DNA from: an uncultured Verrucomicrobiota bacterium
GTDB taxonomy: Bacteria > Verrucomicrobiota > Verrucomicrobiia > Opitutales > Seribacteraceae
NCBI GenBank assembly: GCA_902580225.1
Contig: CACHJU010000006.1
Span: 1-64,000 of the forward strand
DNA: 64,000 nucleotides
Reading direction: 5' to 3'
Shown one piece after another: positions 28,359 through 37,269 of the stretch (the stretch's first letter is position 1; each line of letters begins with the position of its first letter). The position numbers and the translations under genes were made by a program. Below the pieces are notes generated by a model that was not told the origin of the DNA, did no database searches, and worked only from the letters and a program-made list of their open reading frames with translations.

Positions 28359-28368
28359 GTGATTAAAT

Positions 28369-29697
28369 ATGAATTTAAACTCTATCAACCGACGAACTGC
28401 ACTTAAAAACCTCGGGTTTTCCTCGCTTTCCCTGCCCATCCTTTCACAGTCATCAAGCCTCTTTTCTGCGAATGAGGATACAACCGTACCCAAGCAAAGG
28501 CTTATCGTTATGTTTAGCCCAAACGGTACCATTCCAGATCAATTTTGGCCGGACACCATAGGGGAAGACTTTGAACACAAAACTATTCTTAAGCCACTCG
28601 AACCTTTTCACGACCAATTGCTCATTCTACGAGACCTTCATAACAAGGTAAGGGGAGACGGAGACAACCATATGCGTGGAATGAGTTGCCTGCTTACAGG
28701 TATTGAGCTTTTCCCAGGCAATGTAATGGGGGGAGGCAACACCCCCTCCGGTTGGCCCAAAGGAATTTCCATAGACCGAGAAATTTCCAATCATTTACAA
28801 TCCCAACCCCATACTCGTACTCGATTTGGTGCGTTACATTTTGGAGTGGGTGTTCAGGACACTGCTGATCCATGGACCCGAATGTCTTACAACGGACCGA
28901 ATCAGCCTGTCACTCCACTTTCTGACCCCTATGATGCATACAGGAAAATATATGGTAATGTTCGTAATAAAAAGAAAGTTCGATCAATTCTGGATGATTT
29001 AAAGGCTGACCTACATAAAGTTGCCAACCGACTTCCGGAATCTGATCGTAAATTGTTAATAGAACATTCCAAATTAGTGCAACGAATGGATAAGGAATTC
29101 AAGGCAGGCAGTTCCCTTTTCAACCTTATTGCACCGCCACCCGAATTACCTGAGGGAATTCGTAACCTCAATGAAAACATTCCGCAACTAGGTCGCTTAC
29201 AAATTGATTTACTTGTCAATTCCTTCGTCAATGACTTTGCCCGAGTGGCCACATTACAATACACCAAGTCTGTTGGACAGGCGAAGATGAAATGGTTGGA
29301 TGTGGAGGATGCCCATCACACACTTTCTCACGAATCAGATAAGAATAAGGAAGCACATGATAAACTGGTTCGTATTAACACATGGTTTGCGGAAGAACTT
29401 GCTTATTTACTCAAAAAACTAGAATCCACTCCGGAACCCGGACATAAAGGATCGATGCTTGATCACACCTTGGTTGTTTGGACAAACGAACTGGGCAAGG
29501 GTAACAACCATACGCTTGACCATATTCCTTTTGTTCTCGCTGGGAACGGCTTTGGGTTTCGAATGGGACGCTCGATGTCCTGCGAGAATGTTCCACATAA
29601 TCGCTTCCTGCTCAGTTTGGCTCATGCAGTCGGACATCCACTTAAAACTTTTGGCAACCCCAAGCTTTCTGCAGGGGGCCCACTCATCCTAGGCTAA
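28369..29697 (+). CDS. DUF1552 protein with Tat-type signal
   Basis: This 442-residue protein begins with a twin-arginine-like signal (NRRTALKNLGFSSLSLPIL), so it is probably exported folded. The DUF1552 features are RLIVMFSPNGTIPDQFWP, the HMRGMSCLLTG segment and VVWTNELGKGNNHTLDHIPF near the end. The family is related in layout to DUF1501 and the alkaline phosphatase/sulfatase fold, with unknown activity. It follows the DUF1592 cytochrome by ten bases and precedes a DUF1080 gene by six, so the three are very likely co-transcribed. Confidence 0.92.
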   Translation: MNLNSINRRTALKNLGFSSLSLPILSQSSSLFSANEDTTVPKQRLIVMFSPNGTIPDQFWPDTIGEDFEHKTILKPLEPFHDQLLILRDLHNKVRGDGDNHMRGMSCLLTGIELFPGNVMGGGNTPSGWPKGISIDREISNHLQSQPHTRTRFGALHFGVGVQDTADPWTRMSYNGPNQPVTPLSDPYDAYRKIYGNVRNKKKVRSILDDLKADLHKVANRLPESDRKLLIEHSKLVQRMDKEFKAGSSLFNLIAPPPELPEGIRNLNENIPQLGRLQIDLLVNSFVNDFARVATLQYTKSVGQAKMKWLDVEDAHHTLSHESDKNKEAHDKLVRINTWFAEELAYLLKKLESTPEPGHKGSMLDHTLVVWTNELGKGNNHTLDHIPFVLAGNGFGFRMGRSMSCENVPHNRFLLSLAHAVGHPLKTFGNPKLSAGGPLILG

Positions 29698-29703
29698 AAC
29701 AAT

Positions 29704-30318
29704 ATGAAAGCTAAACTTCTTTTGCTCCTCTTTCTTCCTCTTTTTACCCAGGCAGAAAATTACCATAATAAATGGGTATCCCTTTTTGACGGTAAAACCA
29801 CCGATGGATGGATCCCCCGTGGAAATGTTCAAAAATTTGAGGCAATTAACGGGGAACTTCACTTATTATCAAAGGGAAATATTTGGGTTTTAAGTGACCT
29901 GGAAATGAAAGACTTTGAAGTCGAATGCGAAGTTAAGATTCCGCTTGATTATGAAAAATTTAATTCAGGACTTGGATTTCGATTAACCGGGAAAAACGGA
30001 AAACCCAAAGGCTACCAATTCGAAATTGACCGATACAAACCGGGAGCCGTTTATGGAATTGGCTTAGGCGGTTGGCTTTACCCCAAAAAAGAGCAGGAAA
30101 CAGAGTACAAGGTTCGTTCGAAAAATCTCTTCAAAGCAGCTGAATGGAACCAAGCCCGAGTTGTTTGTAAAGGTTCAAGTATTAAGACTTTTCTTAATCA
30201 AAAAATGATAGCTGAAATTAAAGATAACCAATCTATGACAGGTTGCTTTGGAATTCAGCACCATGGGAAAGGGGGAGTAGTGGCGTTTCGTAATATTCGT
30301 GCCCGTAAAGTAAAATAA
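29704..30318 (+). CDS. DUF1080 (3-keto-disaccharide hydrolase-like) secreted protein
   Basis: This 204-residue exported protein has a signal peptide (about 1-17) and the DUF1080 jelly-roll start WVSLFDGKTTDGWIPRG, followed by FEVECEVKIP and GLGFRLTGKNGKPKGYQFEI. Some members of the family hydrolyse 3-keto-glycosides produced by sugar 3-dehydrogenases; many PVC members are untested. It ends the DUF1592-DUF1552 transcript. A second DUF1080 protein lies at 56723-57400 beside sulfatases. Confidence 0.9.
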   Translation: MKAKLLLLLFLPLFTQAENYHNKWVSLFDGKTTDGWIPRGNVQKFEAINGELHLLSKGNIWVLSDLEMKDFEVECEVKIPLDYEKFNSGLGFRLTGKNGKPKGYQFEIDRYKPGAVYGIGLGGWLYPKKEQETEYKVRSKNLFKAAEWNQARVVCKGSSIKTFLNQKMIAEIKDNQSMTGCFGIQHHGKGGVVAFRNIRARKVK

Positions 30319-30362
30319 AAAGGGTTCTTGACCCATTTAGCTCGCTGAAATAATCATTCTCT

Positions 30363-30698
30363 ATGAATCCAAAACCCAGTTGTTTACCTTTTTATATTGG
30401 CTTAACCTTTATTCTATTTTGTTCTTCTATTATCGGTTGTTCCAATCAAACCGATGACCGGGTAACCGATGATAACTCTTCTGCCAGTCAAAGTTACTCT
30501 TTAGACTTTTGCGTGGTCTCTGGTAATGATCTTAATGATGAAGATACCGATATGATTCCATTCACTTACGAACACGAAGGAATCCAAATTGTATTTTGCT
30601 GTAAGCCCTGCCTTCCTAAGTTCAAGAAAGATCCGGCTAAATACATGGCTATTATAGAGGAAGAAATGGAGGACATGGCAAAGGAGCCATCAAGCTAA
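30363..30698 (+). CDS. small lipoprotein with YHS-like metal-binding motif
   Basis: This 111-residue protein has a lipobox ending IIGC, placing it in a membrane outside the cytoplasm. The mature part has Cys residues in the order FCVVSGNDL, then VFCCKPCLPKFKKDPAKYM, which resembles YHS/TRASH-type metal-binding domains. It probably binds a metal such as copper or iron and may serve as a chaperone or sensor. It lies 44 bases after the DUF1080 gene. Function is inferred only from the cysteine pattern. Confidence 0.75.
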   Translation: MNPKPSCLPFYIGLTFILFCSSIIGCSNQTDDRVTDDNSSASQSYSLDFCVVSGNDLNDEDTDMIPFTYEHEGIQIVFCCKPCLPKFKKDPAKYMAIIEEEMEDMAKEPSS

Positions 30699-30704
30699 TT
30701 TATG

Positions 30705-32045
30705 TTATTTGTCGTTTAATGATTGCCACCAATTCTTTTTAGGTGGATTGCGGATATTTTTTTGAGCGGTTTCTGAAAGTCCACTCGAAGGTAACCAAGC
30801 TTCAACTGAATCCTTATCCTGTCGATACCATTCCTGACCGACTTTTTTGATGGTCGATTGCTGAAGCTTTTCATCGGATATTGAAATTGCCCATTCCATG
30901 GCTGCTCCACCATCCTTGGTCGACACGGTGGATGCATAAGCGGCCAAAGCAGAATCAAGCTTTGGCCCTGATTCTCTTTCATTAAGCCAATCTCCTGCCG
31001 ACAGCGGATCCTGTTTTGCCCAGTTTGAAATCGAGCTTTTTATTCCAACTTCCTGAGATTTTCCATCCGGTAAATTAGAGAAGTAATCTATTGAACTTTC
31101 AGGGTCAGTTTCACTCCACTTCCTCCCCAGATTTTCAAATGCCTTGGCAGAGTATTTTTCGTTGGCATGCGTTTCGAGCCATTCCGCAACTTCTTCTGGA
31201 CGATCACGGGCAAAAGTTCGACTCAAGTTCATAAACGCTCCCTCTTTCAACTTCGGGTCAGGTAATTCCTCGGCCCAGGATGAAGCCTGACCAAACCCAC
31301 CCTCCCTGTTATGGCGATCGGCTAGAATACCCACTAACTTACCAACTTCTTCTCCGCCTTCCAAGCCCATCACATAATCGGTGGCTCCCTCAAGGTCACG
31401 ATTGGCCCATCCTCGTACCAGACCAAAATTATAAATTTTAGCCATACCCGCATTTTCAGGATACTGTACCCACTTCCGGGCGGCTTCTGGATCAAGGTTT
31501 GCCCAGCCTTCCAGTACTCCTGCGGTGGCAAATCCTGCTCCTATACCTGAAGCTCGGTCTTTACAATAATCGATCGCTGCAAGCGGATCGAATTGGGACC
31601 AAGAATAAAGTAACATTTTATATTCCTGCATATTCTCAAAGCCCATATGCAGAGATTCAAAAGCCTTCAATGCCTGACCAATGTTATCTTGATTTAAATT
31701 TTCAAAAGCCCGGGCAAACGCCGCCGAACGCTTAATTGGATTAGTTTCCGATTGGGCAGCCAGTAACATTTGCTCAAGTGATTTTTGGGAAGTCAATGTT
31801 TTCACTTCCTCCTCCTCTTCCTCGTTTACTTGAACATCCCGATCAGGATCAAAGGTTTTTGTGCTTGGTTTGTTGTTTTTCGATTGGAGCTCTACGGATG
31901 GCTTGGGGGGCAATTCTTCAGAGACGATCTTATTATTATCAATTGAAGATTTGGGCAGACCCAGATAATAACCAAACAAGAAAAGGGCGGAACCAACCAA
32001 GAGCAGAAATACTCCTGACCATTTTTTTGAACTCTTCGATTCCAT
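30705..32045 (-). CDS. membrane-anchored protein with nine W-x(3)-D-type repeats
   Basis: This protein has about 446 residues from the ATG at 32045; a GTG two codons upstream (32051) is possible. A single N-terminal membrane helix is followed by a low-complexity acidic stretch (NEEEEEEV), then about nine helical repeats spaced by roughly 30-35 residues. Examples are WSQFDPLAAIDYCKD, WANLDPEAARKWVQ, WSETDPESSIDYF and WAKQDPLSAGDWLNE. Such tandem helical repeats are common in large Verrucomicrobiota proteins and suggest a solenoid scaffold. No enzyme motif was seen. It converges on the lipoprotein gene. Confidence 0.8.
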   Translation of the reverse strand: MESKSSKKWSGVFLLLVGSALFLFGYYLGLPKSSIDNNKIVSEELPPKPSVELQSKNNKPSTKTFDPDRDVQVNEEEEEEVKTLTSQKSLEQMLLAAQSETNPIKRSAAFARAFENLNQDNIGQALKAFESLHMGFENMQEYKMLLYSWSQFDPLAAIDYCKDRASGIGAGFATAGVLEGWANLDPEAARKWVQYPENAGMAKIYNFGLVRGWANRDLEGATDYVMGLEGGEEVGKLVGILADRHNREGGFGQASSWAEELPDPKLKEGAFMNLSRTFARDRPEEVAEWLETHANEKYSAKAFENLGRKWSETDPESSIDYFSNLPDGKSQEVGIKSSISNWAKQDPLSAGDWLNERESGPKLDSALAAYASTVSTKDGGAAMEWAISISDEKLQQSTIKKVGQEWYRQDKDSVEAWLPSSGLSETAQKNIRNPPKKNWWQSLNDK

Positions 32046-32109
32046 AATCACAAAATAATTTCAACGACCTGATAGTACAACGACTATTATGGGAAAGTTA
32101 CGAAATATT

Positions 32110-32565
32110 CTATTTGATTTTTGTAATTTTACCATAAAGGTGGCCACCGACTTTACCATGACTCCATGTACCGGCATATTTCTTTCCATCAATCACCACA
32201 TGAGCACTAAAAGTTCCCAAACCGGGAATATTCATTTTATCCATGGTGATAACCGGAATATCACCAACCCATTTAACGGGTAATGGCATGGGCAAAGTTA
32301 CATCTTTTTGACCATACTGAATTCTGGCGGTAAAAATCCACAGGTCCTGCTCTCCAAATTTTTGAACCGATTGGATCTCATAAACTTCCTCAGCAGGTGG
32401 ATTTTTGGATCCATCAACCGTAAAAAAACCACTAAAACGAACTCCTTTCATTGATTTCTCGAAATTTTCAAACAATTCGCTCTGAGGTGTAATTTCTCCT
32501 GATACCGAGAGAAAGGAACCAGCAATTAATGCAATAATCGTCATCATGTAATTCAAACACTTCAT
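32110..32565 (-). CDS. small secreted protein of unknown function
   Basis: This 151-residue protein has a hydrophobic leader ending near SVSGE (about residue 24), so it is probably exported. The mature part is beta-rich with no known motif seen. It has a repeated aromatic-glycine pattern (SGFFTVDGS, HVVIDGKKYAGTWSHG), like lipocalin-like or beta-barrel folds. It stands alone on the minus strand, 65 bases from the repeat protein and divergent from the next dehydrogenase. It was not recognised. Confidence 0.6.
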   Translation of the reverse strand: MKCLNYMMTIIALIAGSFLSVSGEITPQSELFENFEKSMKGVRFSGFFTVDGSKNPPAEEVYEIQSVQKFGEQDLWIFTARIQYGQKDVTLPMPLPVKWVGDIPVITMDKMNIPGLGTFSAHVVIDGKKYAGTWSHGKVGGHLYGKITKIK

Positions 32566-32786
32566 TAGTAAAATGAAATTATATTGTAAAATGCATGCAA
32601 ACCCGAAAACTTATATTCTGTAAAATAAATTAGTAATTCTATTTTTAATTACTCTTAAAAAACAATATTTAAGAAAATTAAAATTTATAATCGCTTCATT
32701 AAACAACAAGTATCACGATGGAGTTACAATATTTATAAATATCTGCCCTCTCATAATAATATCTAAATTCACGACATTAACATTAT
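32566..32786. promoter_or_regulatory. AT-rich divergent intergenic region
   Basis: This 221-base gap lies between the minus-strand small secreted protein and the plus-strand dehydrogenase. It is clearly AT-rich, with A and T runs around 32640-32690 and 32745-32765. It should contain the promoters of both flanking genes, but no single promoter or operator is convincing by eye. No gene was seen in it. Confidence 0.4.
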
Positions 32787-35333
32787 ATGATGAAACCCAA
32801 ATTCCTGCTTTTTTTAATAATTTTCATTAAATTTTCAGGCTTTTCCTTTGCACAAATTGAAAATCAAGCCACTCCAATCGAAAATATATCGGTCAAAAAA
32901 GGATTTAAGATTGAGTTACTCTTTACTGTTCCCAAAGAAAAGCTGGGGTCATGGGTAAATCTATGCCTGGACAACAAAAACCGTATCATTGCCAGTGATC
33001 AATTTGGTGGACTCTATCGTTTTGAGGTCCCAGCTGAGGGAAAAACACTCAAAGAAAGTGATATCGAAAAAATCCCTGTCGATATCCGTGCCGCAAATGG
33101 TCTCCTCTGGGCATTTGATAGCCTGTATGTAGCCGTCAATGATTATGAAAAAAAGATGGAGAGCGGAGTTTACAGGCTCACGGACTCGAACGGAGACGAC
33201 CAACTTGACAAGATTGAAAAACTGCGGGGTATGCAGGCACGCGGTGATCATGGTGTACATGCTCTAATACTCAGCCCCGACCAAAAATCGATTTACCTGA
33301 TCACAGGGAACAATACCACTCCAGTCGAAGCGAACCGTTCGCGTGTACCCATGGATTGGGGGGAAGATCACCTCCTCCCCCGAATGCCCGATGGACGGGG
33401 GCATAATCGTGATCGCCTGGCTCCTGCCGGTATCATTTACAAAATGTCTCCGGATGGAGAGGATTGGGAGATTGTGTCATCCGGATACCGAAACATTTTC
33501 GACGGTGGCTTTAACGCAGATGGCGAGCTCTTTACCTATGATGCAGACATGGAATATGATTTTAACACACCGTGGTATCGCCCAACTCGCATCTGTCATG
33601 TCACCAGTGGATCGATGTACGGTTGGCGAAATGGAACCGGCAAGCGACCCGAATTTTATCCGGACACATTACCTCCCGTAGTCAACATTGGTCCCGGCTC
33701 CCCCACCGGGGTCACTTTCGGATACGGTGCAAAGTTTCCACCCAAGTATCAGAAAGCGATGTTCATTTTGGATTGGAGTTGGGGGAAAATCTACGCCATT
33801 CATATGAGTCCTGATGGAAGCACTTATTCCGGGGAAAAAGAGACTTTCATCACCGGCAGTCCGCTACCGGTAACAGACGCAATTATCCATCCAATGGACG
33901 GATCCATGTACTTTGCTATTGGCGGAAGAAAAGTTCAGTCTGGACTCTATCGGGTCATTTATACTGGCAAAGGAAAAACCGCTCCCATCTCCACGAAACC
34001 TCGCGTGAATGAACTTGCAAGTCTACGGCATCAGCTGGAAAAATTGCATGTCAGCGAAAATCCCAAGGCTTTAGAATTAGCTTGGCCACATACTGATCAT
34101 CAGGATCGCTTTGTCCGATGGGCGGCCCTCATGGCCATCCAACATTTACCAGTTGAAAAATGGGCGTCGAAAGCTTTGCAAGAAGAGGATTCTGGTAAAC
34201 GGGTAAATGTACTTCTATCCCTAGCCAAAGCTGCAGGAATTGATCCTTTTCACCGTCAAAATACGGATCCTCCCATCAACCAAAAACTGAGCAAACAGAT
34301 CCTCCAATCCCTTCTTCAAATCGAATGGAAAGAGTTGACTCCCAATGAGCGGCTCGCCCTGGTGCGAACCTATCAGGTTGCGATGGTTCGTTTTGGCAAA
34401 CCATCCCCCCAACAAGCTGTAAAAATTGTCGCACAATTGGATACTCAATTTCCCGCTAAAAATTTTGAAATGAATTGGTTACTTTGTGAAACCCTTGCCT
34501 TTCTCGATTCCCCCACTGCAGCCCAAAAAGGAATAGCTCTCCTTTTGGAGGCTCCCACACAGGAAGAGCAAATGGAATATGCCCGTTCTCTCCGCAACCT
34601 GCAAAGCGGATGGACTCACGAACTACGGGTACAATACTTTAATTGGTTTTTAAAGGCGTCTAATTACCGAGGAGGAGCAAGCTTCACCAAGTTTATCGAG
34701 TTTATTCGAAACGATGCCGTTGCCAGTTTGAATCCTGTTGAACAAAAAGAACTTGCCGAGTTACTCGCCAAGAAGGCTATAGTCAAGTCTCCTGCTGATG
34801 TTATGGCAGAGGCGATGGCTGGTAGGACATTCGTTAAAAATTGGAAATTGGAGGAGTTGAGTAAGGCTGCATCCAGTGGGCTTAAGGGTAGAAATTTTAA
34901 GGTTGGTCGCAGGATGTTTGCAGCAGGAGGTTGTTACGCGTGCCACCGATTTGGAAACCAAGGCGGCATGAATGGCCCCGACCTGACCGGATCGGGCGGT
35001 CGCTATTCAACTCATGATTTGCTCGAACAAATCATTTATCCAAGTAAGGAAATCAATGAACAGTTCGTTCCCACTTTCGTAACTTTAAAAAACGGGAAGA
35101 CCTTGTCCGGAGTTGTGGTAAACCTGAATGGTAACCGCGTTACCTTAAACACCGATCTCTACGACCCGAACCAAAGAACAAATGTGCAAACAAATGAAGT
35201 TAAAAGCTTAGGGCCGTCTACTGTCTCGCCGATGCCCCCAGGACTACTTAATATGATGGAACAAGAAGAGGTAATGGATCTGCTCGCTTATATTTTAAGT
35301 GGTGACGATCCTCAACATAAGTTCTTCAAATAA
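32787..35333 (+). CDS. PVC-type dehydrogenase with C-terminal cytochrome c domain
   Basis: This 848-residue exported protein has a signal peptide (about 1-22), then a dehydrogenase-like beta-propeller (about 25-400, with GFKIELLFTVPKEK, SDQFGGLYRFEV, LTDSNGDDQLDKI and GHNRDRLAPAGIIYKM). A HEAT-like region (about 405-700) follows, then a C-terminal heme domain with CYACH (Cys716, Cys719, His720), NGPDLTGSGGRY and a late SPMPPGL that may supply the axial Met. It should carry electrons by heme where the relatives at 1652-2797 and 5480-8851 use copper. The stop and the next start share one base (TAATG). Confidence 0.9.
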   Translation: MMKPKFLLFLIIFIKFSGFSFAQIENQATPIENISVKKGFKIELLFTVPKEKLGSWVNLCLDNKNRIIASDQFGGLYRFEVPAEGKTLKESDIEKIPVDIRAANGLLWAFDSLYVAVNDYEKKMESGVYRLTDSNGDDQLDKIEKLRGMQARGDHGVHALILSPDQKSIYLITGNNTTPVEANRSRVPMDWGEDHLLPRMPDGRGHNRDRLAPAGIIYKMSPDGEDWEIVSSGYRNIFDGGFNADGELFTYDADMEYDFNTPWYRPTRICHVTSGSMYGWRNGTGKRPEFYPDTLPPVVNIGPGSPTGVTFGYGAKFPPKYQKAMFILDWSWGKIYAIHMSPDGSTYSGEKETFITGSPLPVTDAIIHPMDGSMYFAIGGRKVQSGLYRVIYTGKGKTAPISTKPRVNELASLRHQLEKLHVSENPKALELAWPHTDHQDRFVRWAALMAIQHLPVEKWASKALQEEDSGKRVNVLLSLAKAAGIDPFHRQNTDPPINQKLSKQILQSLLQIEWKELTPNERLALVRTYQVAMVRFGKPSPQQAVKIVAQLDTQFPAKNFEMNWLLCETLAFLDSPTAAQKGIALLLEAPTQEEQMEYARSLRNLQSGWTHELRVQYFNWFLKASNYRGGASFTKFIEFIRNDAVASLNPVEQKELAELLAKKAIVKSPADVMAEAMAGRTFVKNWKLEELSKAASSGLKGRNFKVGRRMFAAGGCYACHRFGNQGGMNGPDLTGSGGRYSTHDLLEQIIYPSKEINEQFVPTFVTLKNGKTLSGVVVNLNGNRVTLNTDLYDPNQRTNVQTNEVKSLGPSTVSPMPPGLLNMMEQEEVMDLLAYILSGDDPQHKFFK

Positions 35334-36562
35334 TGAATATTTCTATGAAAACTACGGGTATATTTTATATAACAGGGTTCGTTTTATTTATTTGTGTTCA
35401 TTGTCTTGTCGGAAAGAGTAGTTTCGAAGTTACCGCAATTCCACAAGAAGTAAGAAATCGCTTAAACTTGGATGAATTTTATCAGAAGCATATTGACCTT
35501 CACGGATTTTCTGTAATTGGATCTGCCAAAGTTTCGAACTTCGCTCTCAAAGAAGCTGCTTTTCTGATCAAAAAGATAGTTGGAAAAAGAAACGACTTAC
35601 TATCAATGCTGAATCGAAATAAAGCACGCTATGCGGTAATGGCCAGAGATGAATTTACCACTGACATTCCCGAACACTCGGACCTCAAACCTTCCCAATA
35701 TTGGGATCGTCGGGCTCGTGGGTTAGGTGCTACCTTTGCCCGACCTGCTGTGACATGTGGGGAGGAAAACCTCCTTGGTATCAAAGGCGACCCGTATACA
35801 AAGGAGAATATTTTGATTCATGAATTTGCCCATGCCCTTCACCAAATGGCACTCATACAATTAAATCCAAATTTTCAAAATAAAATTGAGAAATGTTACA
35901 ACAATGCAATCAAAAGAAAAATATGGGGAGGAACTTATGCTTCCACTAATGTCAATGAATACTGGGCAGAGGGAGTGCAATCATGGTTTAACACAAACCG
36001 TGAAAATGACCGGGAACACGGATTTATAAACACTAGAAAAGAACTTAAAAAAGCCGATCCCCAACTCGCCCAATTAATTAATGAAACCCTTGGTGATTCA
36101 GAGTGGAGATATCAATTACCTCAAAAACGAAATCAGGTCTCATCTCATTTAGTAGGCTTCAATTACAAAGCAGAAAAACCATTTGCATGGCCAAATAATT
36201 TAATAATCTGGAAGAAAGAATTTGAATCAGGCGTAATCGGCTTGGCACCCAAAGGAAGTCCGAAAATAAAGCCATTACCTTCCAAAACAAATGAAAAAAC
36301 AAAATCTCAGTTCTCAGATAAAAGAAATTACCTATTTTTGCGTAACCTTTCATCTAAAACAATTTTCCTAGAATGGATCGATTTTGAAGGAAGCCCCAGG
36401 CAAAGAAGAACTTTGTATCCCAAAGATCATTTTGAAATTAATTCTTTTGTAAGTCACGCTTGGCAAATTATCGATCGAGATTCCAACAAAAGAATCCTTA
36501 AATTTATCTTGCCCAAAAACAAAACCTCCCAGTTCACATTCTTGGATTCCCACTACAGATAG
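35333..36562 (+). CDS. secreted zinc-metallopeptidase-like protein with C-terminal VHL-beta-like domain
   Basis: This 409-residue protein has a leader (about 1-28), then a zincin core with HEFAH (His163, Glu164, His167) and the likely third ligand Glu209 in NVNEYWAEGVQSWF. The pattern resembles lethal-factor-like and other gluzincins. The last about 75 residues contain LRNLSSKTIFLEWIDFEGSP, TLYPKDHFEINSFVSHAWQI and DRDSNKRILKF, which match the von Hippel-Lindau beta domain pattern by eye. A second ATG lies at 35345. The TAATG junction with the dehydrogenase gene indicates coupling. The substrate is unknown, and the VHL match is my reading, not a search result. Confidence 0.75.
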   Translation: MNISMKTTGIFYITGFVLFICVHCLVGKSSFEVTAIPQEVRNRLNLDEFYQKHIDLHGFSVIGSAKVSNFALKEAAFLIKKIVGKRNDLLSMLNRNKARYAVMARDEFTTDIPEHSDLKPSQYWDRRARGLGATFARPAVTCGEENLLGIKGDPYTKENILIHEFAHALHQMALIQLNPNFQNKIEKCYNNAIKRKIWGGTYASTNVNEYWAEGVQSWFNTNRENDREHGFINTRKELKKADPQLAQLINETLGDSEWRYQLPQKRNQVSSHLVGFNYKAEKPFAWPNNLIIWKKEFESGVIGLAPKGSPKIKPLPSKTNEKTKSQFSDKRNYLFLRNLSSKTIFLEWIDFEGSPRQRRTLYPKDHFEINSFVSHAWQIIDRDSNKRILKFILPKNKTSQFTFLDSHYR

Positions 36563-36587
36563 AGAAGATCCATTTCACCAATAAAAA

Positions 36588-36611
36588 TTGTCAACAATTT
36601 TAAATTGACGA
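36588..36611 (+). promoter_or_regulatory. possible operator or promoter upstream of the GntR gene
   Basis: TTGTCAA (36588-36594) and TTGACGA (36605-36611) form a near-perfect inverted repeat with a ten-base AT-rich spacer, 31 bases before the GntR start. TTGACG also resembles a -35 element, but no good -10 is at normal distance. FCD-type GntR proteins often bind such sites and repress their own gene. The half-site mismatch keeps confidence low. Confidence 0.3.
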
Positions 36612-36641
36612 ATTTTCTATTATTATATTCATTAAGACTTT

Positions 36642-37250
36642 ATGGAAAAGAATTCTATCAAAGCAGATTACACCAGGGAAGAAATCTGCGATATTCTAAG
36701 GTCGGATCTAATTGCCGGTAAATATAGTCATGATCAACCATTGCGTGAAATTTCCCTTGCCAGACGCTTCGGTGTGAGTCGAGGTCCAATAAGAGATGCT
36801 TTTTTAAAACTTACGCAAGAAGGTTCATTAGTATACGAAACCAATCGCGGAGTTCGCGTTCATTCAGCAATCGCAGATGAGGAACGTAAAGTAATGATGA
36901 AGATGCGTTTGGATTTGGAAAAATATTGCATCTCAAAATACATTGACGAAGCTGACCAGAAAGATCATGACGAATTGGAAATTTTGCTCGAGCGGTTCAA
37001 GTGTTCCTGTTTAAGAGACTCCTTGCCCGGAGTCGCGGAAAGCGACTTGTCTCTTCATAGACACTGGGTCGCTCGGGCATCTAAAAACCTCGAACCAATT
37101 TGGTTGGGACTCGCAGTTCGTATTTTAATGAAGTATTCACGATTGGAAAGCTTTGAAGAATCCATTGAAGAACACGACAACATTGTGGAAGCGATCCAGG
37201 TAAAAAATAAAGACGGAGCCCTTAAAGCACTTGCTTTAAATGTAATTTAA
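36642..37250 (+). CDS. GntR-family transcriptional regulator (FadR/FCD subgroup)
   Basis: This 202-residue protein has an N-terminal winged helix (about 8-75, with ICDILRSDLIAGKYSHDQPL, the recognition part LARRFGVSRGPIRDAFLKL and LVYETNRGVRV). A helical FCD-type effector domain follows (about 80-200, LHRHWVARASKN and EEHDNIVEAIQVKNKDGALK). The effector is probably a small organic acid or sugar derivative. It sits alone among exported redox genes and starts 80 bases after the metallopeptidase stop, so it may control the DUF1549/DUF1553 and DUF1501 genes that follow. It is slightly short for the family. Confidence 0.9.
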   Translation: MEKNSIKADYTREEICDILRSDLIAGKYSHDQPLREISLARRFGVSRGPIRDAFLKLTQEGSLVYETNRGVRVHSAIADEERKVMMKMRLDLEKYCISKYIDEADQKDHDELEILLERFKCSCLRDSLPGVAESDLSLHRHWVARASKNLEPIWLGLAVRILMKYSRLESFEESIEEHDNIVEAIQVKNKDGALKALALNVI

Positions 37251-37269
37251 ATTCTCTACCCTATCGACT

